Shown here in pieces: positions 35,658-43,872 of a stretch of 64,000 nt of DNA. The notes below the pieces were generated by a model. It was not told the DNA's origin. It ran no database searches and was given only the letters and a program-made list of their open reading frames with translations. The stretch is taken from NCBI GenBank assembly GCA_016721875.1, contig JADKHG010000004.1, positions 1 through 64,000 on the forward strand. Reading direction: 5' to 3'. The DNA comes from Sphingomonadales bacterium (GTDB taxonomy: Bacteria; Pseudomonadota; Alphaproteobacteria; Sphingomonadales; Sphingomonadaceae). The first letter of the stretch is position 1, and each line of letters begins with the position of its first letter. Position numbers and translations under genes: made by a program.

Positions 35658-36251
35658 TCAACTTCTTGACGGGAAAATGCCCTGAGTCGCAATCACATGC
35701 GTAATTCCCAGATAGGGATTCCGAATCGCCACCGGTTGGCTACCACCTGCGATGGCGTTTGTAACGGTGCCAGCGACGTTCAGTCCGCCAAGGTTAACGT
35801 CAGTTGCTGTACCTGACGGGAGATAAATCAGCGGGAGCGATGGTCCGGGCGTAGCACCATCCTTTGTTCGGGCGAGTACTGCCCCGTTAGCAGGAGCCTG
35901 CAATGTCGCTTTTGTTGTGCTGGCACCAAGCGTTGAGGTCGATGTAAATGTCGCTGTATGCGTATGCTGCGGCATCTGGGTCGACAACAAAGTTATCTGT
36001 TCTGCACCCGACGATTGGCCAATTTGAATGTTGCTCAGACCGGGGCCGGTGCCCCAATGAACCATTGATCGGCCCTGCAGGTTTGGCAGTGCAAAGGTGG
36101 TCTGTCCGTTGCCACCAAATTGAGTGCCTAACAGCGCGAAAAGTGCCGAATTCTGAGCAATCGAGATCAGCTGCCCGTTGCAAAACGCCGTGCCACGAGG
36201 GGCGAAGTTCCAGCCACCCTGCAAAATTTGGCCGAGATAAATTCCTGACAT
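35658..36251 (-). CDS. phage tail-collar (MdpB-like) protein, paralogue 1
   Basis: 197 residues. The N-terminal collar domain has YLGQILQGGWNFAPRGTAFC, then NGQLISIAQNSALFALLGT and FGGNGQTTFALPNLQGRSMV. The middle MPQHTHTATFTSTSTLGAS and the end GGSQPVAIRNPYLGITHVIA are typical of bacterial microcystin-dependent-protein-like collar proteins. There is no signal peptide. Free-standing bacterial copies have unknown function. ATG 36251 has a purine-rich site upstream. A strong terminator follows. The paralogue at 36451 is nearly the same in its second half. Confidence 0.88.
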   Translation of the reverse strand: MSGIYLGQILQGGWNFAPRGTAFCNGQLISIAQNSALFALLGTQFGGNGQTTFALPNLQGRSMVHWGTGPGLSNIQIGQSSGAEQITLLSTQMPQHTHTATFTSTSTLGASTTKATLQAPANGAVLARTKDGATPGPSLPLIYLPSGTATDVNLGGLNVAGTVTNAIAGGSQPVAIRNPYLGITHVIATQGIFPSRS

Positions 36252-36450
36252 AGCTAGCTCCCTTTGCTTGTTAAGGATGGATGGTCGTAAATTAAAGTCA
36301 ATGACCCAAAACGGATTTGTCTTTTTGTACCGGCTTCCCGCCCAAAATATAATTAGAAGCAATCACAGTCACATTTTCGCTCCACCTTGGCGATTTCAAT
36401 TGAAAATCCAGTCGGTTGGCGCAGCAAAATACGGCGTCTCGCTTTCAAAA

Positions 36451-37044
36451 CTAGCTTCTGGACGGGAATATGCCGAATAGCGCAATCACATGCGTAATAC
36501 CCAGATAAGGATTTCGGATATTAACGGGCTGGCTGCCACCAGCGACGCTGTTTGTGACCGTACCGGCTACATTAAGCCCGCCCAAATTAACGTCTGTAGC
36601 CGTACCCGACGGCAAATAGATCAGCGGCAGTGACGGACCAGGTGTGGCACCATCCTTCGTTCGGGCGAGTACAGCACCATTGGCCGGCGCCTGTAGCGTG
36701 GCCTTTGTCGTGCTGGCACCTAATGTTGATGTCGATGTGAAGCTGGCGGTATGCGTGTGTTGTGGCATTTGGTTTGGGACAAGGGTAATCTGCTCCACTC
36801 CGCTTTGTTCGCCGAGTTGAACGGGAGATAGGCCGGGGCCGGTACCCCAATGCACCATAGAACGACTTCTCAGGTCGGGCAGGGCAAATGTCGTTTGGCC
36901 ATTTCCGCCAAATGTCGTGCCGAGCAGTGCGAATAACGCTGTATTCTGCGCAATCGAAAGTAACTGGCCGTTACACAGCGAAGTGCCCCTAGGCGCAAAA
37001 TTCCATCCGCCCTGAATGATCTGGCCAATATATAAATTTGACAT
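36451..37044 (-). CDS. phage tail-collar (MdpB-like) protein, paralogue 2
   Basis: 197 residues, the same length as the downstream paralogue. It starts YIGQIIQGGWNFAPRGTSLC and ends YLGITHVIALFGIFPSRS. Some 64 consecutive residues from FTSTSTLGAS through NVAGTVTN are identical in the two proteins, while the N-terminal collar parts differ at about one residue in five, and codons differ throughout. The 199-bp gap between the two genes holds no gene. GGAGG lies ahead of the ATG. Confidence 0.88.
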   Translation of the reverse strand: MSNLYIGQIIQGGWNFAPRGTSLCNGQLLSIAQNTALFALLGTTFGGNGQTTFALPDLRSRSMVHWGTGPGLSPVQLGEQSGVEQITLVPNQMPQHTHTASFTSTSTLGASTTKATLQAPANGAVLARTKDGATPGPSLPLIYLPSGTATDVNLGGLNVAGTVTNSVAGGSQPVNIRNPYLGITHVIALFGIFPSRS

Positions 37045-37128
37045 GCAGCCCCTCCTCCGTTCGAAAGGATTTAGCTAAATGTAAAAAAGAGTCAATCTGC
37101 CAATCGGGAATCTAGTCCCGAAACGATA

Positions 37129-38346
37129 TTATTTCGTGCGGACCTGCGATAATTGATCGAGCTCATTCTCTACTGGCCGCATCCATTGTGCGGCTGCGGC
37201 TTCGATCGCCATTGTTGTCGCCGCTTGTTTGCTTGAAATGTCGCTGTTAAATCCTTGATACGGTTCTTTTGAATCCCGTTTTGAAGCTTCGGCCATGAGT
37301 TGGATCGCATCCGCGTCCAACGTCAAACCAAAATGTGCTGGGATAGACGTTGTCGCCGCATCAATTATGTCCGGATAGGCGATGACCAACCCACCGCCCA
37401 AATGCTGGTGTGTAATGATCGATTTTCCAATTTTTGCGACAACAAGTGCCGCAAATTCTTCCCGTGATCGTGGCTCTTCATCGTTCAACTCAACCATTTC
37501 CCTTGGCATCAGATTTTCTACAGTATGTATGGCTGGTTGACGGAGGAGCGAAACCAGCACTTCGATGGAATTTCTATAAAGAAAAACCCAGTTGACTGAC
37601 GGAAATGCATTCCGGAAAAGTGCGATGGAATGGGCATTCCAGGCCTCCGCTTTGATCAGGTGATACTTTGCGCCAGTTCCGCTATCCCGACCCAAGGCGG
37701 CAACAATTGCCCGCATTACTGTTATCGCGGATTCTTGATCAACCTTTGCCAACCTGATCCATTGAATCACGCCGCCAAGTGGTTCGGGTTCTGAACTGAC
37801 CAAACTGTCCGGCACCGAAGCATACATTTGCGACAAAAGCGTTGAGCCGCAACGGGACATGTGAAAAATCAGGCCTTTCAAAGGAACTTCCGGTTCCGAT
37901 CCATAGCCGGAAATCAAAGCCTGCAGGCCTGTCCTGACACGAAATAACCAATTAAACGGCATCGCCTCTGCACGGCGAACGTCTTCTTCGAAAAACGGCC
38001 GCGAATGGCGATGCGGGCCAAACCATACCCAATCAAATGCCGGCGTACCGTCTTGCGATTGGACTGTACGGGTCGGCAACCAGCCGATCGGCGGCCAATT
38101 GTCCATCTGTAACGGTGCGGATGTGAAACGCCCCAGCCCTAAAGGATCGGGGCGCAATGTTGATGCGAGAATTTCTGCGTTCAGTGGGATCTCCTGTTCA
38201 GCGGCCACCTTTAACGATTCCTCGACAAACGCTTTGGCCTCGACAATTGAGGCTAACCGCTGTTGCAAGTCAGGATCGTCGAGTACCCGAATAACAAAAG
38301 GATGCAGCTCCAGTGGAAGCGATATCTCCATGTTCTCACTGGCCAT
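37129..38346 (-). CDS. sulfotransferase-like protein with Nif11-like N-terminal domain
   Basis: 405 residues. Residues ~1-65 (LHPFVIRVLDDPDLQQRLAS then AKAFVEESLKVAAEQEIPL) have the length, helical pattern and DPDLQQRL motif of a Nif11-like leader domain. From ~170 a sulfotransferase-type P-loop appears: LIFHMSRCGSTLLSQMY, the 5'-phosphosulfate loop, followed by SEPEPLGGVIQW and the 3'-phosphate motif NWVFLYRNSIEVLVSLLRQP. PAPS would come from the cysDNC genes elsewhere in the window. The acceptor is unknown; the clustered collar proteins are possible targets. It lies in a minus-strand run with the oxygenase and methyltransferase genes. Confidence 0.8.
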   Translation of the reverse strand: MASENMEISLPLELHPFVIRVLDDPDLQQRLASIVEAKAFVEESLKVAAEQEIPLNAEILASTLRPDPLGLGRFTSAPLQMDNWPPIGWLPTRTVQSQDGTPAFDWVWFGPHRHSRPFFEEDVRRAEAMPFNWLFRVRTGLQALISGYGSEPEVPLKGLIFHMSRCGSTLLSQMYASVPDSLVSSEPEPLGGVIQWIRLAKVDQESAITVMRAIVAALGRDSGTGAKYHLIKAEAWNAHSIALFRNAFPSVNWVFLYRNSIEVLVSLLRQPAIHTVENLMPREMVELNDEEPRSREEFAALVVAKIGKSIITHQHLGGGLVIAYPDIIDAATTSIPAHFGLTLDADAIQLMAEASKRDSKEPYQGFNSDISSKQAATTMAIEAAAAQWMRPVENELDQLSQVRTK

Positions 38347-38380
38347 TTCCTATTTGCCTCCCGCTTAGCTGTTCGAAACC

Positions 38381-38981
38381 TTAAATCACGTACCGATTGT
38401 TTTCATTCGCAAATGGCTGATCTTCGGCGCTGCGATAGTAGGTCATAGGGAAGGATAGCCGCCGGACGGCAGTTTTCAAAGGTGCGACTTGATGTTCGCA
38501 CGATCCGTCAAAACAAACAAAATTCCCGGCGCGGGGCCTGATTTCGCAAAACCGGCCATCTGATGAGCGGAACTGCAACTCGCCCCCTTCATCCTCAGCA
38601 AGCGTAGAGGCAAAGAACAGGCCGGACACAGGATTGGCGTCATTGTGCCAAATATTTCCTGCTCCACAGCCATCGAGAATATTGAGTGTTATGGTCGCGT
38701 CCAGGCGCTTAGAAGGGTATAGTTCAAAACCAAAACTATCGCCCGCAAACTGCTTGAATGCTCCGTGGTAAAATTGCCATAACCAATTTATTTGTTCCCG
38801 AATTAGATCGCCGGTCACGACAGAAAAGCTCCAGCTTCCTCCGCCATTGGCTGCGGGGAGGGATCGGTGATAAGCGTTTGACGATAAGGCCCAGTCGCGA
38901 CTTCATCGATATTCTTGATCCAATTGGCGGGCAGCAAATCCAATGGGTTGAGATCAAGAAGAAAAAGGGTGGCCAATTCAT
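38381..38981 (-). CDS. 2OG-Fe(II) oxygenase, two apparent one-base frameshifts
   Basis: The part from 38818 to 38381 has the facial triad: H-x-D in NIWHNDANPVSGLFF, distal H in FVCFDGSCEHQVAPLK, then RLSFPMTYY with the 2OG-binding Arg, as in prolyl/aspartyl hydroxylases. A second open frame upstream (LDLNPLDLLPANWIKNIDEV to AEEAGAFLS) fits the missing N-terminus and reaches an ATG at 38981 (AAGGA upstream) only if one base is added near 38976 and one near 38818. The corrected protein would be about 200 residues. The core call is good and the N-terminal reconstruction is inference. Confidence 0.7.
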
Positions 38982-39026
38982 CAGCTTTGCAAGGTCCTTT
39001 ATGGAGCGGTCAAACAGGATAACAGA

Positions 39027-39761
39027 TCAGGGAAGCCAGCGATCACGCATCCATCGCTGCGCGACTGCTGTTACACGCGCAGTATATTCCTGCGTTTCAG
39101 GCCCGACCAGCGGAAGCGCGAAATCCGAAATTGTTGCTGCAATTCCGACATCGTCGATGTTTCGACCCGCAGCTTTCGCATGTCGGGCAATTTCCAGTTC
39201 CTGTCCCCAGAAATATATCGAATGAGCTCTAACATTAGCTTGCATAGCTTGTACTTCGGCAATTCTTCCATCCGATACAAGTGGTAACCAGATATCGGGC
39301 ATCAACAGGTCCACCGATTTTGATGGACGCCAGCTATGCGCATCTCCTTGCTCTATCCGAATTTTAGCCTGAATTTCTTGCGGAAGCTGGCCAAAAATAT
39401 CCATCTCTTCGTGCAGCGCGATGACCTCTGAATCGAATTCGACAATCGTGACATCCGAAACCTGAGGTCGCAATGCAGTAGCGGAGGCGGCCCATCCCAT
39501 GCCCAACCCGAATATAACAACATGTCCATAGGCAAGTTCAATTCCAATGGATTGGCTTTCCAATTCCATTGGCGTGATCGACATCCAGACATCGCCATCT
39601 CGAATTAGCGCCGCCATCGATGGGACTAAAACCGCTGGCCCCCAATAACCCTGGCAGAGTATGTTTTGTGTAAGTCTCAAAACCCACTGACCGCGTTGCA
39701 TGGGGGCATATTTTGGAACAAAGAAACCGGGATTGAATTCTATCAGATCAGACAGCGCCAT
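39027..39761 (-). CDS. class I methyltransferase-like (spermidine-synthase fold) protein
   Basis: 244 residues from ATG 39761, which has GAGGAA upstream; upstream frames to 39884 are not needed. A Rossmann strand-loop VVIFGLGMGWAASATALRPQ, then VTIVEFDSEVIALHEEMDIF with an acidic strand end and QGDAHSWRPSKSVDLLMPDI give the SAM-binding pattern, close to spermidine-synthase-like folds. The substrate is unknown. First gene of the minus-strand collar / sulfotransferase / oxygenase run. Confidence 0.7.
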   Translation of the reverse strand: MALSDLIEFNPGFFVPKYAPMQRGQWVLRLTQNILCQGYWGPAVLVPSMAALIRDGDVWMSITPMELESQSIGIELAYGHVVIFGLGMGWAASATALRPQVSDVTIVEFDSEVIALHEEMDIFGQLPQEIQAKIRIEQGDAHSWRPSKSVDLLMPDIWLPLVSDGRIAEVQAMQANVRAHSIYFWGQELEIARHAKAAGRNIDDVGIAATISDFALPLVGPETQEYTARVTAVAQRWMRDRWLP

Positions 39762-40666
39762 CGTTCCTCGCACAAAAAAGAGACAGAAGCTTTTTCGGTT
39801 AATCCCTGAAGAGCTCGAAATTATCGGAGATGCACGGAATTTGATATAAAAATCATATGTCTTTGGGTCGCATGGGTTCCCCATTAAAGGAGGGGCCTAC
39901 AACTGTAAATCGTCTCAAAAACTCCATAAAACATTGATATATAACGAAAACAATCGTTTCGTTGTTGTTGGGTGTTTATCTCTATTTGCCTATTTGGGCG
40001 GCAACCATTCGCTTTCGTTATAACAGGGCAACATTGTGTCAAAGCCAGCGGAGTAAATGTCGCAAGACAACTCACAAATAGATCAGGACAAAGGACAGCG
40101 CCGAGAGAAAACTGAACAGGGTGGCGTCGAGCACTCCCTCCACTCCATGTAGAGTAATAGATCCATCCGTCTTCGTATCGCGGTCGCGGTGATTGCTATC
40201 CAAGCAAAATGATCTCGTAATAGATTCTCCAATACGCTTGCTACCGCTTTGTTTGAGGTTTCTTGAACCTCAAACTCATGCTCATTGGTGCGGCTGACCT
40301 GACGTCCGCACAATTTGATGCCCATAAACGCCTTCGAGATAATTAGCCGAAAACCGCCAAACAGGAACTTAGCCACTATGGTCGAGGTCCCTGCATTTTT
40401 CAATTTAAGTGAGCTTCGGCGCGGCTTCGAATACCGAGACACGCTATCGATCTTGTAGCCAACCGTATGGATTCAATGATAACGTGATTCTAATCCCGTA
40501 CTCAAATTTGGTCGTGTGCCATTTTGAAATTTATGAGATTTGAAAAAGCTGCGTACTGCAACATATCGCGATGCATTGCTTTGCAGCAATCAGGTTGGTC
40601 TAAAAGGTAACCTGAACCAAAATCGATTTTATTTCTACATTAGAAACAATAGATTATTTGATAAAA
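39762..40666. other. 900-bp AT-rich intergenic region
   Basis: No gene I can support. A 119-codon minus-strand frame (40083-40442) and a 63-codon one (39884-40075) lack recognisable motifs and good ribosome sites. The base composition is visibly poorer in G+C than the housekeeping block to the right. It ends at the tRNA-Gln gene, so it may be the old edge of an inserted segment. Confidence 0.45.
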
Positions 40667-40740
40667 TGGTTCCCCGGTAAGGATTCGAACCTCAATAGAC
40701 GGAGTCAGAGTCCGTAGTCTTACCGTTAGACGACCGGGGA
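40667..40740 (-). tRNA. tRNA-Gln (anticodon CTG), CCA encoded
   Basis: Read on the minus strand from 40740: acceptor TCCCCGG pairs with CCGGGGA; D stem GTCT/AGAC; anticodon stem ACGGA/TCCGT around the loop CTCTGAC, giving anticodon CTG for glutamine; T stem TGAGG/CCTCA with loop TTCGAAT. Discriminator A at 40670 is followed by an encoded CCA (40669-40667). All four arms pair without mismatch. No duplicated 3' end of this tRNA was noticed nearby. Confidence 0.95.
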
Positions 40741-40900
40741 ATGTGGGCGGCGCATTAGGCGGCTATGGGCGGGCTGTCAATTGCCCTCGCGTGGCGAAAA
40801 GGGGCGCGCAAAGCGAACGGGTTGAATTTTTAAGCGTTTGTCGGTAGCACTGGTTTCAAGCACCGGGCGGTATCATCCGTACGCCGGATAGAAAAACGAA

Positions 40901-42079
40901 ATGAGTGAGGCCATGGGCGAACAGTTCGCACCATCGCCGCGAAAAGGGAATAAGGGCAAAGCTGGCCGGGGGAAACGACCAAATCGCCTGAAGTCCACCG
41001 ATGCGGCAGCAGGAGGATCCCAGAATAGCACGCAGCGGCAGGCGGCGCCCAATGTTGACGCTTCAAAACCAGCACCCTTTGCAGGCTTTGGCGGACGCAA
41101 TGGCTGGCTCGGCAAAACCGCTTATGCAGCATTGGATCTGGGTACCAACAATTGCCGATTGCTGATTGCGCGCGCTTCGCAAGACGGCTTCACTGTCGTC
41201 GATGCCTTTTCGCGCGTTGTGCGGCTGGGCGAAGGGTTGGCAACAACTGGCAAAATGAGCGACGAAGCAATGGACCGCGCGGTAGAGGCGCTGTCTGTCT
41301 GTGCCGAGAAATTGAAGCGGCGCAATGTTGTGCTGGCGCGTTCGGTCGCGACAGAGGCCTGTCGGCAGGCTGTCAATGGCGCACAATTTATTGACCGAGT
41401 GAAGCGCGAAACCGGAATTGTGCTCGACGTGATTTCACCCAAGGAAGAGGCACGGCTTGCCGTTATGGGTTGCCATGCGTTGCTGGAGGAAGGCGAGGGG
41501 CCTGCGCTGATTTTCGATATAGGCGGCGGTTCGACTGAAGTGGTGCTGGTTTCCACCGACGGCGTCGTTCCCGAAATTCTCGACTGGGTCAGCATCCCCT
41601 GGGGTGTGGTTTCGCTGACCGAAAGCACACCGCTGGAAAACGAGGATGCCGAGGCGCTCGAGCAAACCTATGCGGCGATGCGAGAGAAAGTCGCCAATGC
41701 CTTTGCCGATTTTGCCTCGCGCCTGCCGCAAGATTCGGGCGATCACCGGTTGCTCGGCACATCGGGGACGGTGACAACTCTGGCGAGTGTTTATCTGGAA
41801 TTGCCTAGCTATGATCGGCGGGCGATTGACGGGTTGCATTTACCAACACAGGCGATGCGCGAGATCAGCCAGACGCTTGCAAGCTTACCACCCGCCGGAC
41901 GTGCGCAATTCCCGACCATAGGGAGTGAACGTTCCGATCTTGTGGTCGCCGGCTGTGCAATTCTGGAATCGATCATCGATATCTGGCCAGGCGAGCGACT
42001 GGGCGTTGCGGACCGCGGGATTCGCGAAGGCATATTGCGCGCGCTGATGGCAAGCGGCAAACGCCGCGGAAGGCGCTGA
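40901..42079 (+). CDS. ppx: Ppx/GppA family exopolyphosphatase
   Basis: 392 residues. The N-terminal ~65 residues are basic and low-complexity; the ASKHA-fold phosphatase follows with AYAALDLGTNNCRLLIARA, VATEACRQAVNGAQFI, the phosphate loop IFDIGGGSTEVVLVS and LLGTSGTVTTLASVYLEL. It hydrolyses polyphosphate and/or pppGpp; the two cannot be told apart here. A start at 40913 is possible. It is four bases ahead of rlmE, a common pairing in alphaproteobacteria. Confidence 0.92.
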   Translation: MSEAMGEQFAPSPRKGNKGKAGRGKRPNRLKSTDAAAGGSQNSTQRQAAPNVDASKPAPFAGFGGRNGWLGKTAYAALDLGTNNCRLLIARASQDGFTVVDAFSRVVRLGEGLATTGKMSDEAMDRAVEALSVCAEKLKRRNVVLARSVATEACRQAVNGAQFIDRVKRETGIVLDVISPKEEARLAVMGCHALLEEGEGPALIFDIGGGSTEVVLVSTDGVVPEILDWVSIPWGVVSLTESTPLENEDAEALEQTYAAMREKVANAFADFASRLPQDSGDHRLLGTSGTVTTLASVYLELPSYDRRAIDGLHLPTQAMREISQTLASLPPAGRAQFPTIGSERSDLVVAGCAILESIIDIWPGERLGVADRGIREGILRALMASGKRRGRR

Positions 42080-42083
42080 ACTC

Positions 42084-42785
42084 ATGACGAAATCCCTTTT
42101 TGGCGGCAACCAGTCGGGCCGTAGCAAGGCCACCAAGGAACGGGTGAAGACGGCGCGCAAACGCAGCCCGCAATCAGCCCGCTGGCTCGAACGGCAATTG
42201 AACGATCCCTATGTCAAACGCGCGCAGACCGACGGCTTTCGCAGCCGCGCCGCGTATAAGCTGATCGAGCTCGACGAGAAGTTCGGGTTCCTGAAAGGCA
42301 AAAAGGCGGTCGTCGATTTGGGTATGGCACCTGGCGGTTGGACTCAGGTTGTTCGCAAGCGCCTGCCGGGGGCAAAAGTCGTCGGTATCGACCTGTTGCC
42401 GGTTAATCCTATCGACGGTGTCGAGATCTTTGAAATGGATTTCATGGATGACGCGGCACCCGCACGGTTATCAGAGGCTTTGGGACAGGCTCCGGACCTT
42501 GTGATTTCGGACATGGCGGCGAACACAGTTGGGCATCGTCAGACGGACCATTTGCGGACAATGGGGCTGGTCGAGGCGGCCGCCGACTTTGCGATCCAGA
42601 CGCTTGCCGAGGGTGGCGATTTTGTATCGAAGGTATTTGCGGGCGGCACCGATACCGAATTGCTCGCGATGTTGAAGGCCAATTTTGAGACCGTCAAACA
42701 TGGCAAGCCGCCATCAAGCCGCAAAGGATCGGTTGAGCTGTTCGTTGTGGCTCGGGGACGCAAGGCTCAGTCGCCGGGGGGCTGA
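42084..42785 (+). CDS. rlmE: 23S rRNA (uridine-2552 2'-O-) methyltransferase
   Basis: 233 residues, FtsJ/RrmJ family, which methylates U2552 in the A loop of 23S rRNA. SAM site VVDLGMAPGGWTQVV; catalytic K-D-K-E residues in RSRAAYKLIELDEKF, ISDMAANTVGHRQTDH, FVSKVFAGGTD and KGSVELFVVARG. The basic N-terminal extension (KATKERVKTARKRS) is usual in this order. It follows ppx by four bases; its 3' end overlaps a convergent small membrane-protein gene by 19 bp. Confidence 0.96.
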   Translation: MTKSLFGGNQSGRSKATKERVKTARKRSPQSARWLERQLNDPYVKRAQTDGFRSRAAYKLIELDEKFGFLKGKKAVVDLGMAPGGWTQVVRKRLPGAKVVGIDLLPVNPIDGVEIFEMDFMDDAAPARLSEALGQAPDLVISDMAANTVGHRQTDHLRTMGLVEAAADFAIQTLAEGGDFVSKVFAGGTDTELLAMLKANFETVKHGKPPSSRKGSVELFVVARGRKAQSPGG

Positions 42786-43009
42786 TCGCTCTTTTTGCGC
42801 TGCCTAGCGGTATAGGGGCCCCATATCCAGCGCATCCACGTGACGGCGGAGAAAAGGGGAATGCAAATCAGTCCGGCCAGTACATGTTGTGGCTGCCATC
42901 CTTCCCAAAAGCGAAGACCGCTTTTGAGGTAACCCATTACAACCACCAGACCCAGCATAGCTGAGGCATATGGCAATATTCCCGGCCACATCTTTGGCGG
43001 GATATCCAT
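42767..43009 (-). CDS. small predicted membrane protein, unknown function
   Basis: 80 residues with two hydrophobic segments, ILPYASAMLGLVVVMGYL (~11-28) and VLAGLICIPLFSAVTWMRWI (~43-62), and a basic tail RQRKKSD. No family is recognised. The ATG overlaps the stop of the DsbA-like gene (ATGA), which supports it as a real, co-translated gene. It overlaps rlmE tail-to-tail by 19 bp. Confidence 0.6.
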   Translation of the reverse strand: MDIPPKMWPGILPYASAMLGLVVVMGYLKSGLRFWEGWQPQHVLAGLICIPLFSAVTWMRWIWGPYTARQRKKSDQPPGD

Positions 43010-43823
43010 CAGGCTTTATTGCGCGCCTTGGCCACAGCCGCTTTCAGTGCATCATATCCCATAGCGCCTTCAAGGATCTGTCCGCCGATCACAAAGGTGG
43101 GGGTGCCGTTGAAACCAATTTGTTGCATCATCGCCAGATTGCCATCGATTTCGGCGGCAATTTCGGGTGATTTGGCATCGTTTGCAGCACGCGCCATATC
43201 AAGACGTGCCTTCTGTGCAGCGGCCTGAATGCTGTTGGCGTTGGGTGGGCCGACAGCAAACATCGCATCGTGGAAGGCTTTATGCTTGCCTTGCTTGGCG
43301 GCTGCGGCGCCCAGCGAGCAGCGTCGCGGCTTGCGGGTGCTAATATTGGCAATTCGCGGTAAATGACGCGAACACTCTTGTCGCTGGCGATCAGCTTTTG
43401 CACATCGGCCACCGACCCTTTGCAATAGCCGCAGCTATAATCGGTGAATTCAACCAATGTTACGTCGCCTGAAGGATTGCCCGCGACGGCACCGGCGAAG
43501 GGCTTTGTCAGCGTGGAACCGGCGCTGGTCAGGCGTTTTGCCTGTTCGCGTTGCTGCAGAATTTCGACGGCCTCGGTTATGATTTCCGGATTTTCCAATA
43601 TGTAAACGCGCACCAGTGCTTCGGTTGCGGCGCGTTCCGATGCACTCATCCCGGCTGCTGCGAGAGCCTTGTCCGCCTGTGCGCCGGCATTAGCGGTTGC
43701 AGTACCCGCGTCATCGACACCTTTGCTATTCTTGTAGAATAGAAAGCCGCCACCAAGCAGCAGAGCGAGCGCGATAGCTGCCATCAGAACAAGCAGCGGA
43801 TTGGAATTTTTTGTTTCAGTCAT
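43009..43823 (-). CDS. DsbA-family thiol:disulfide oxidoreductase, one-base frameshift near 43320
   Basis: About 271 residues after correction. An N-terminal membrane anchor (LLVLMAAIALALLLGGGFLF), a helical region with VRVYILENPEIITEAVEIL as in ScsC/DsbA-like proteins, then a thioredoxin fold with active site VEFTDYSCGYCKGSV (CGYC) and the cis-Pro loop NGTPTFVIGGQ. The frame breaks after SRDAA: one base is missing near 43320, and restoring it gives SLGAAAAKQGKHKAFHDAM. It is a periplasm-facing oxidoreductase or isomerase. It lies 49 bp after the M48 peptidase gene, same strand. Confidence 0.9.
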
Positions 43824-43872
43824 GCCATGCCGCCTAGCGTCTTGCGGTGTTGCTTACCAGTCCTGAACAGGA

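Noticed and set aside
34829..37044. Prophage or tailocin
   Set aside because: Only collar-domain and DUF6916 proteins are present; there is no integrase, terminase, capsid, sheath, tube or lysis gene. Such collar proteins also occur as free-standing bacterial genes.
40083..40442. 119-codon minus-strand frame in the AT-rich gap
   Set aside because: No motif, no good start context and composition like the surrounding non-coding sequence; it could not be supported as a gene.
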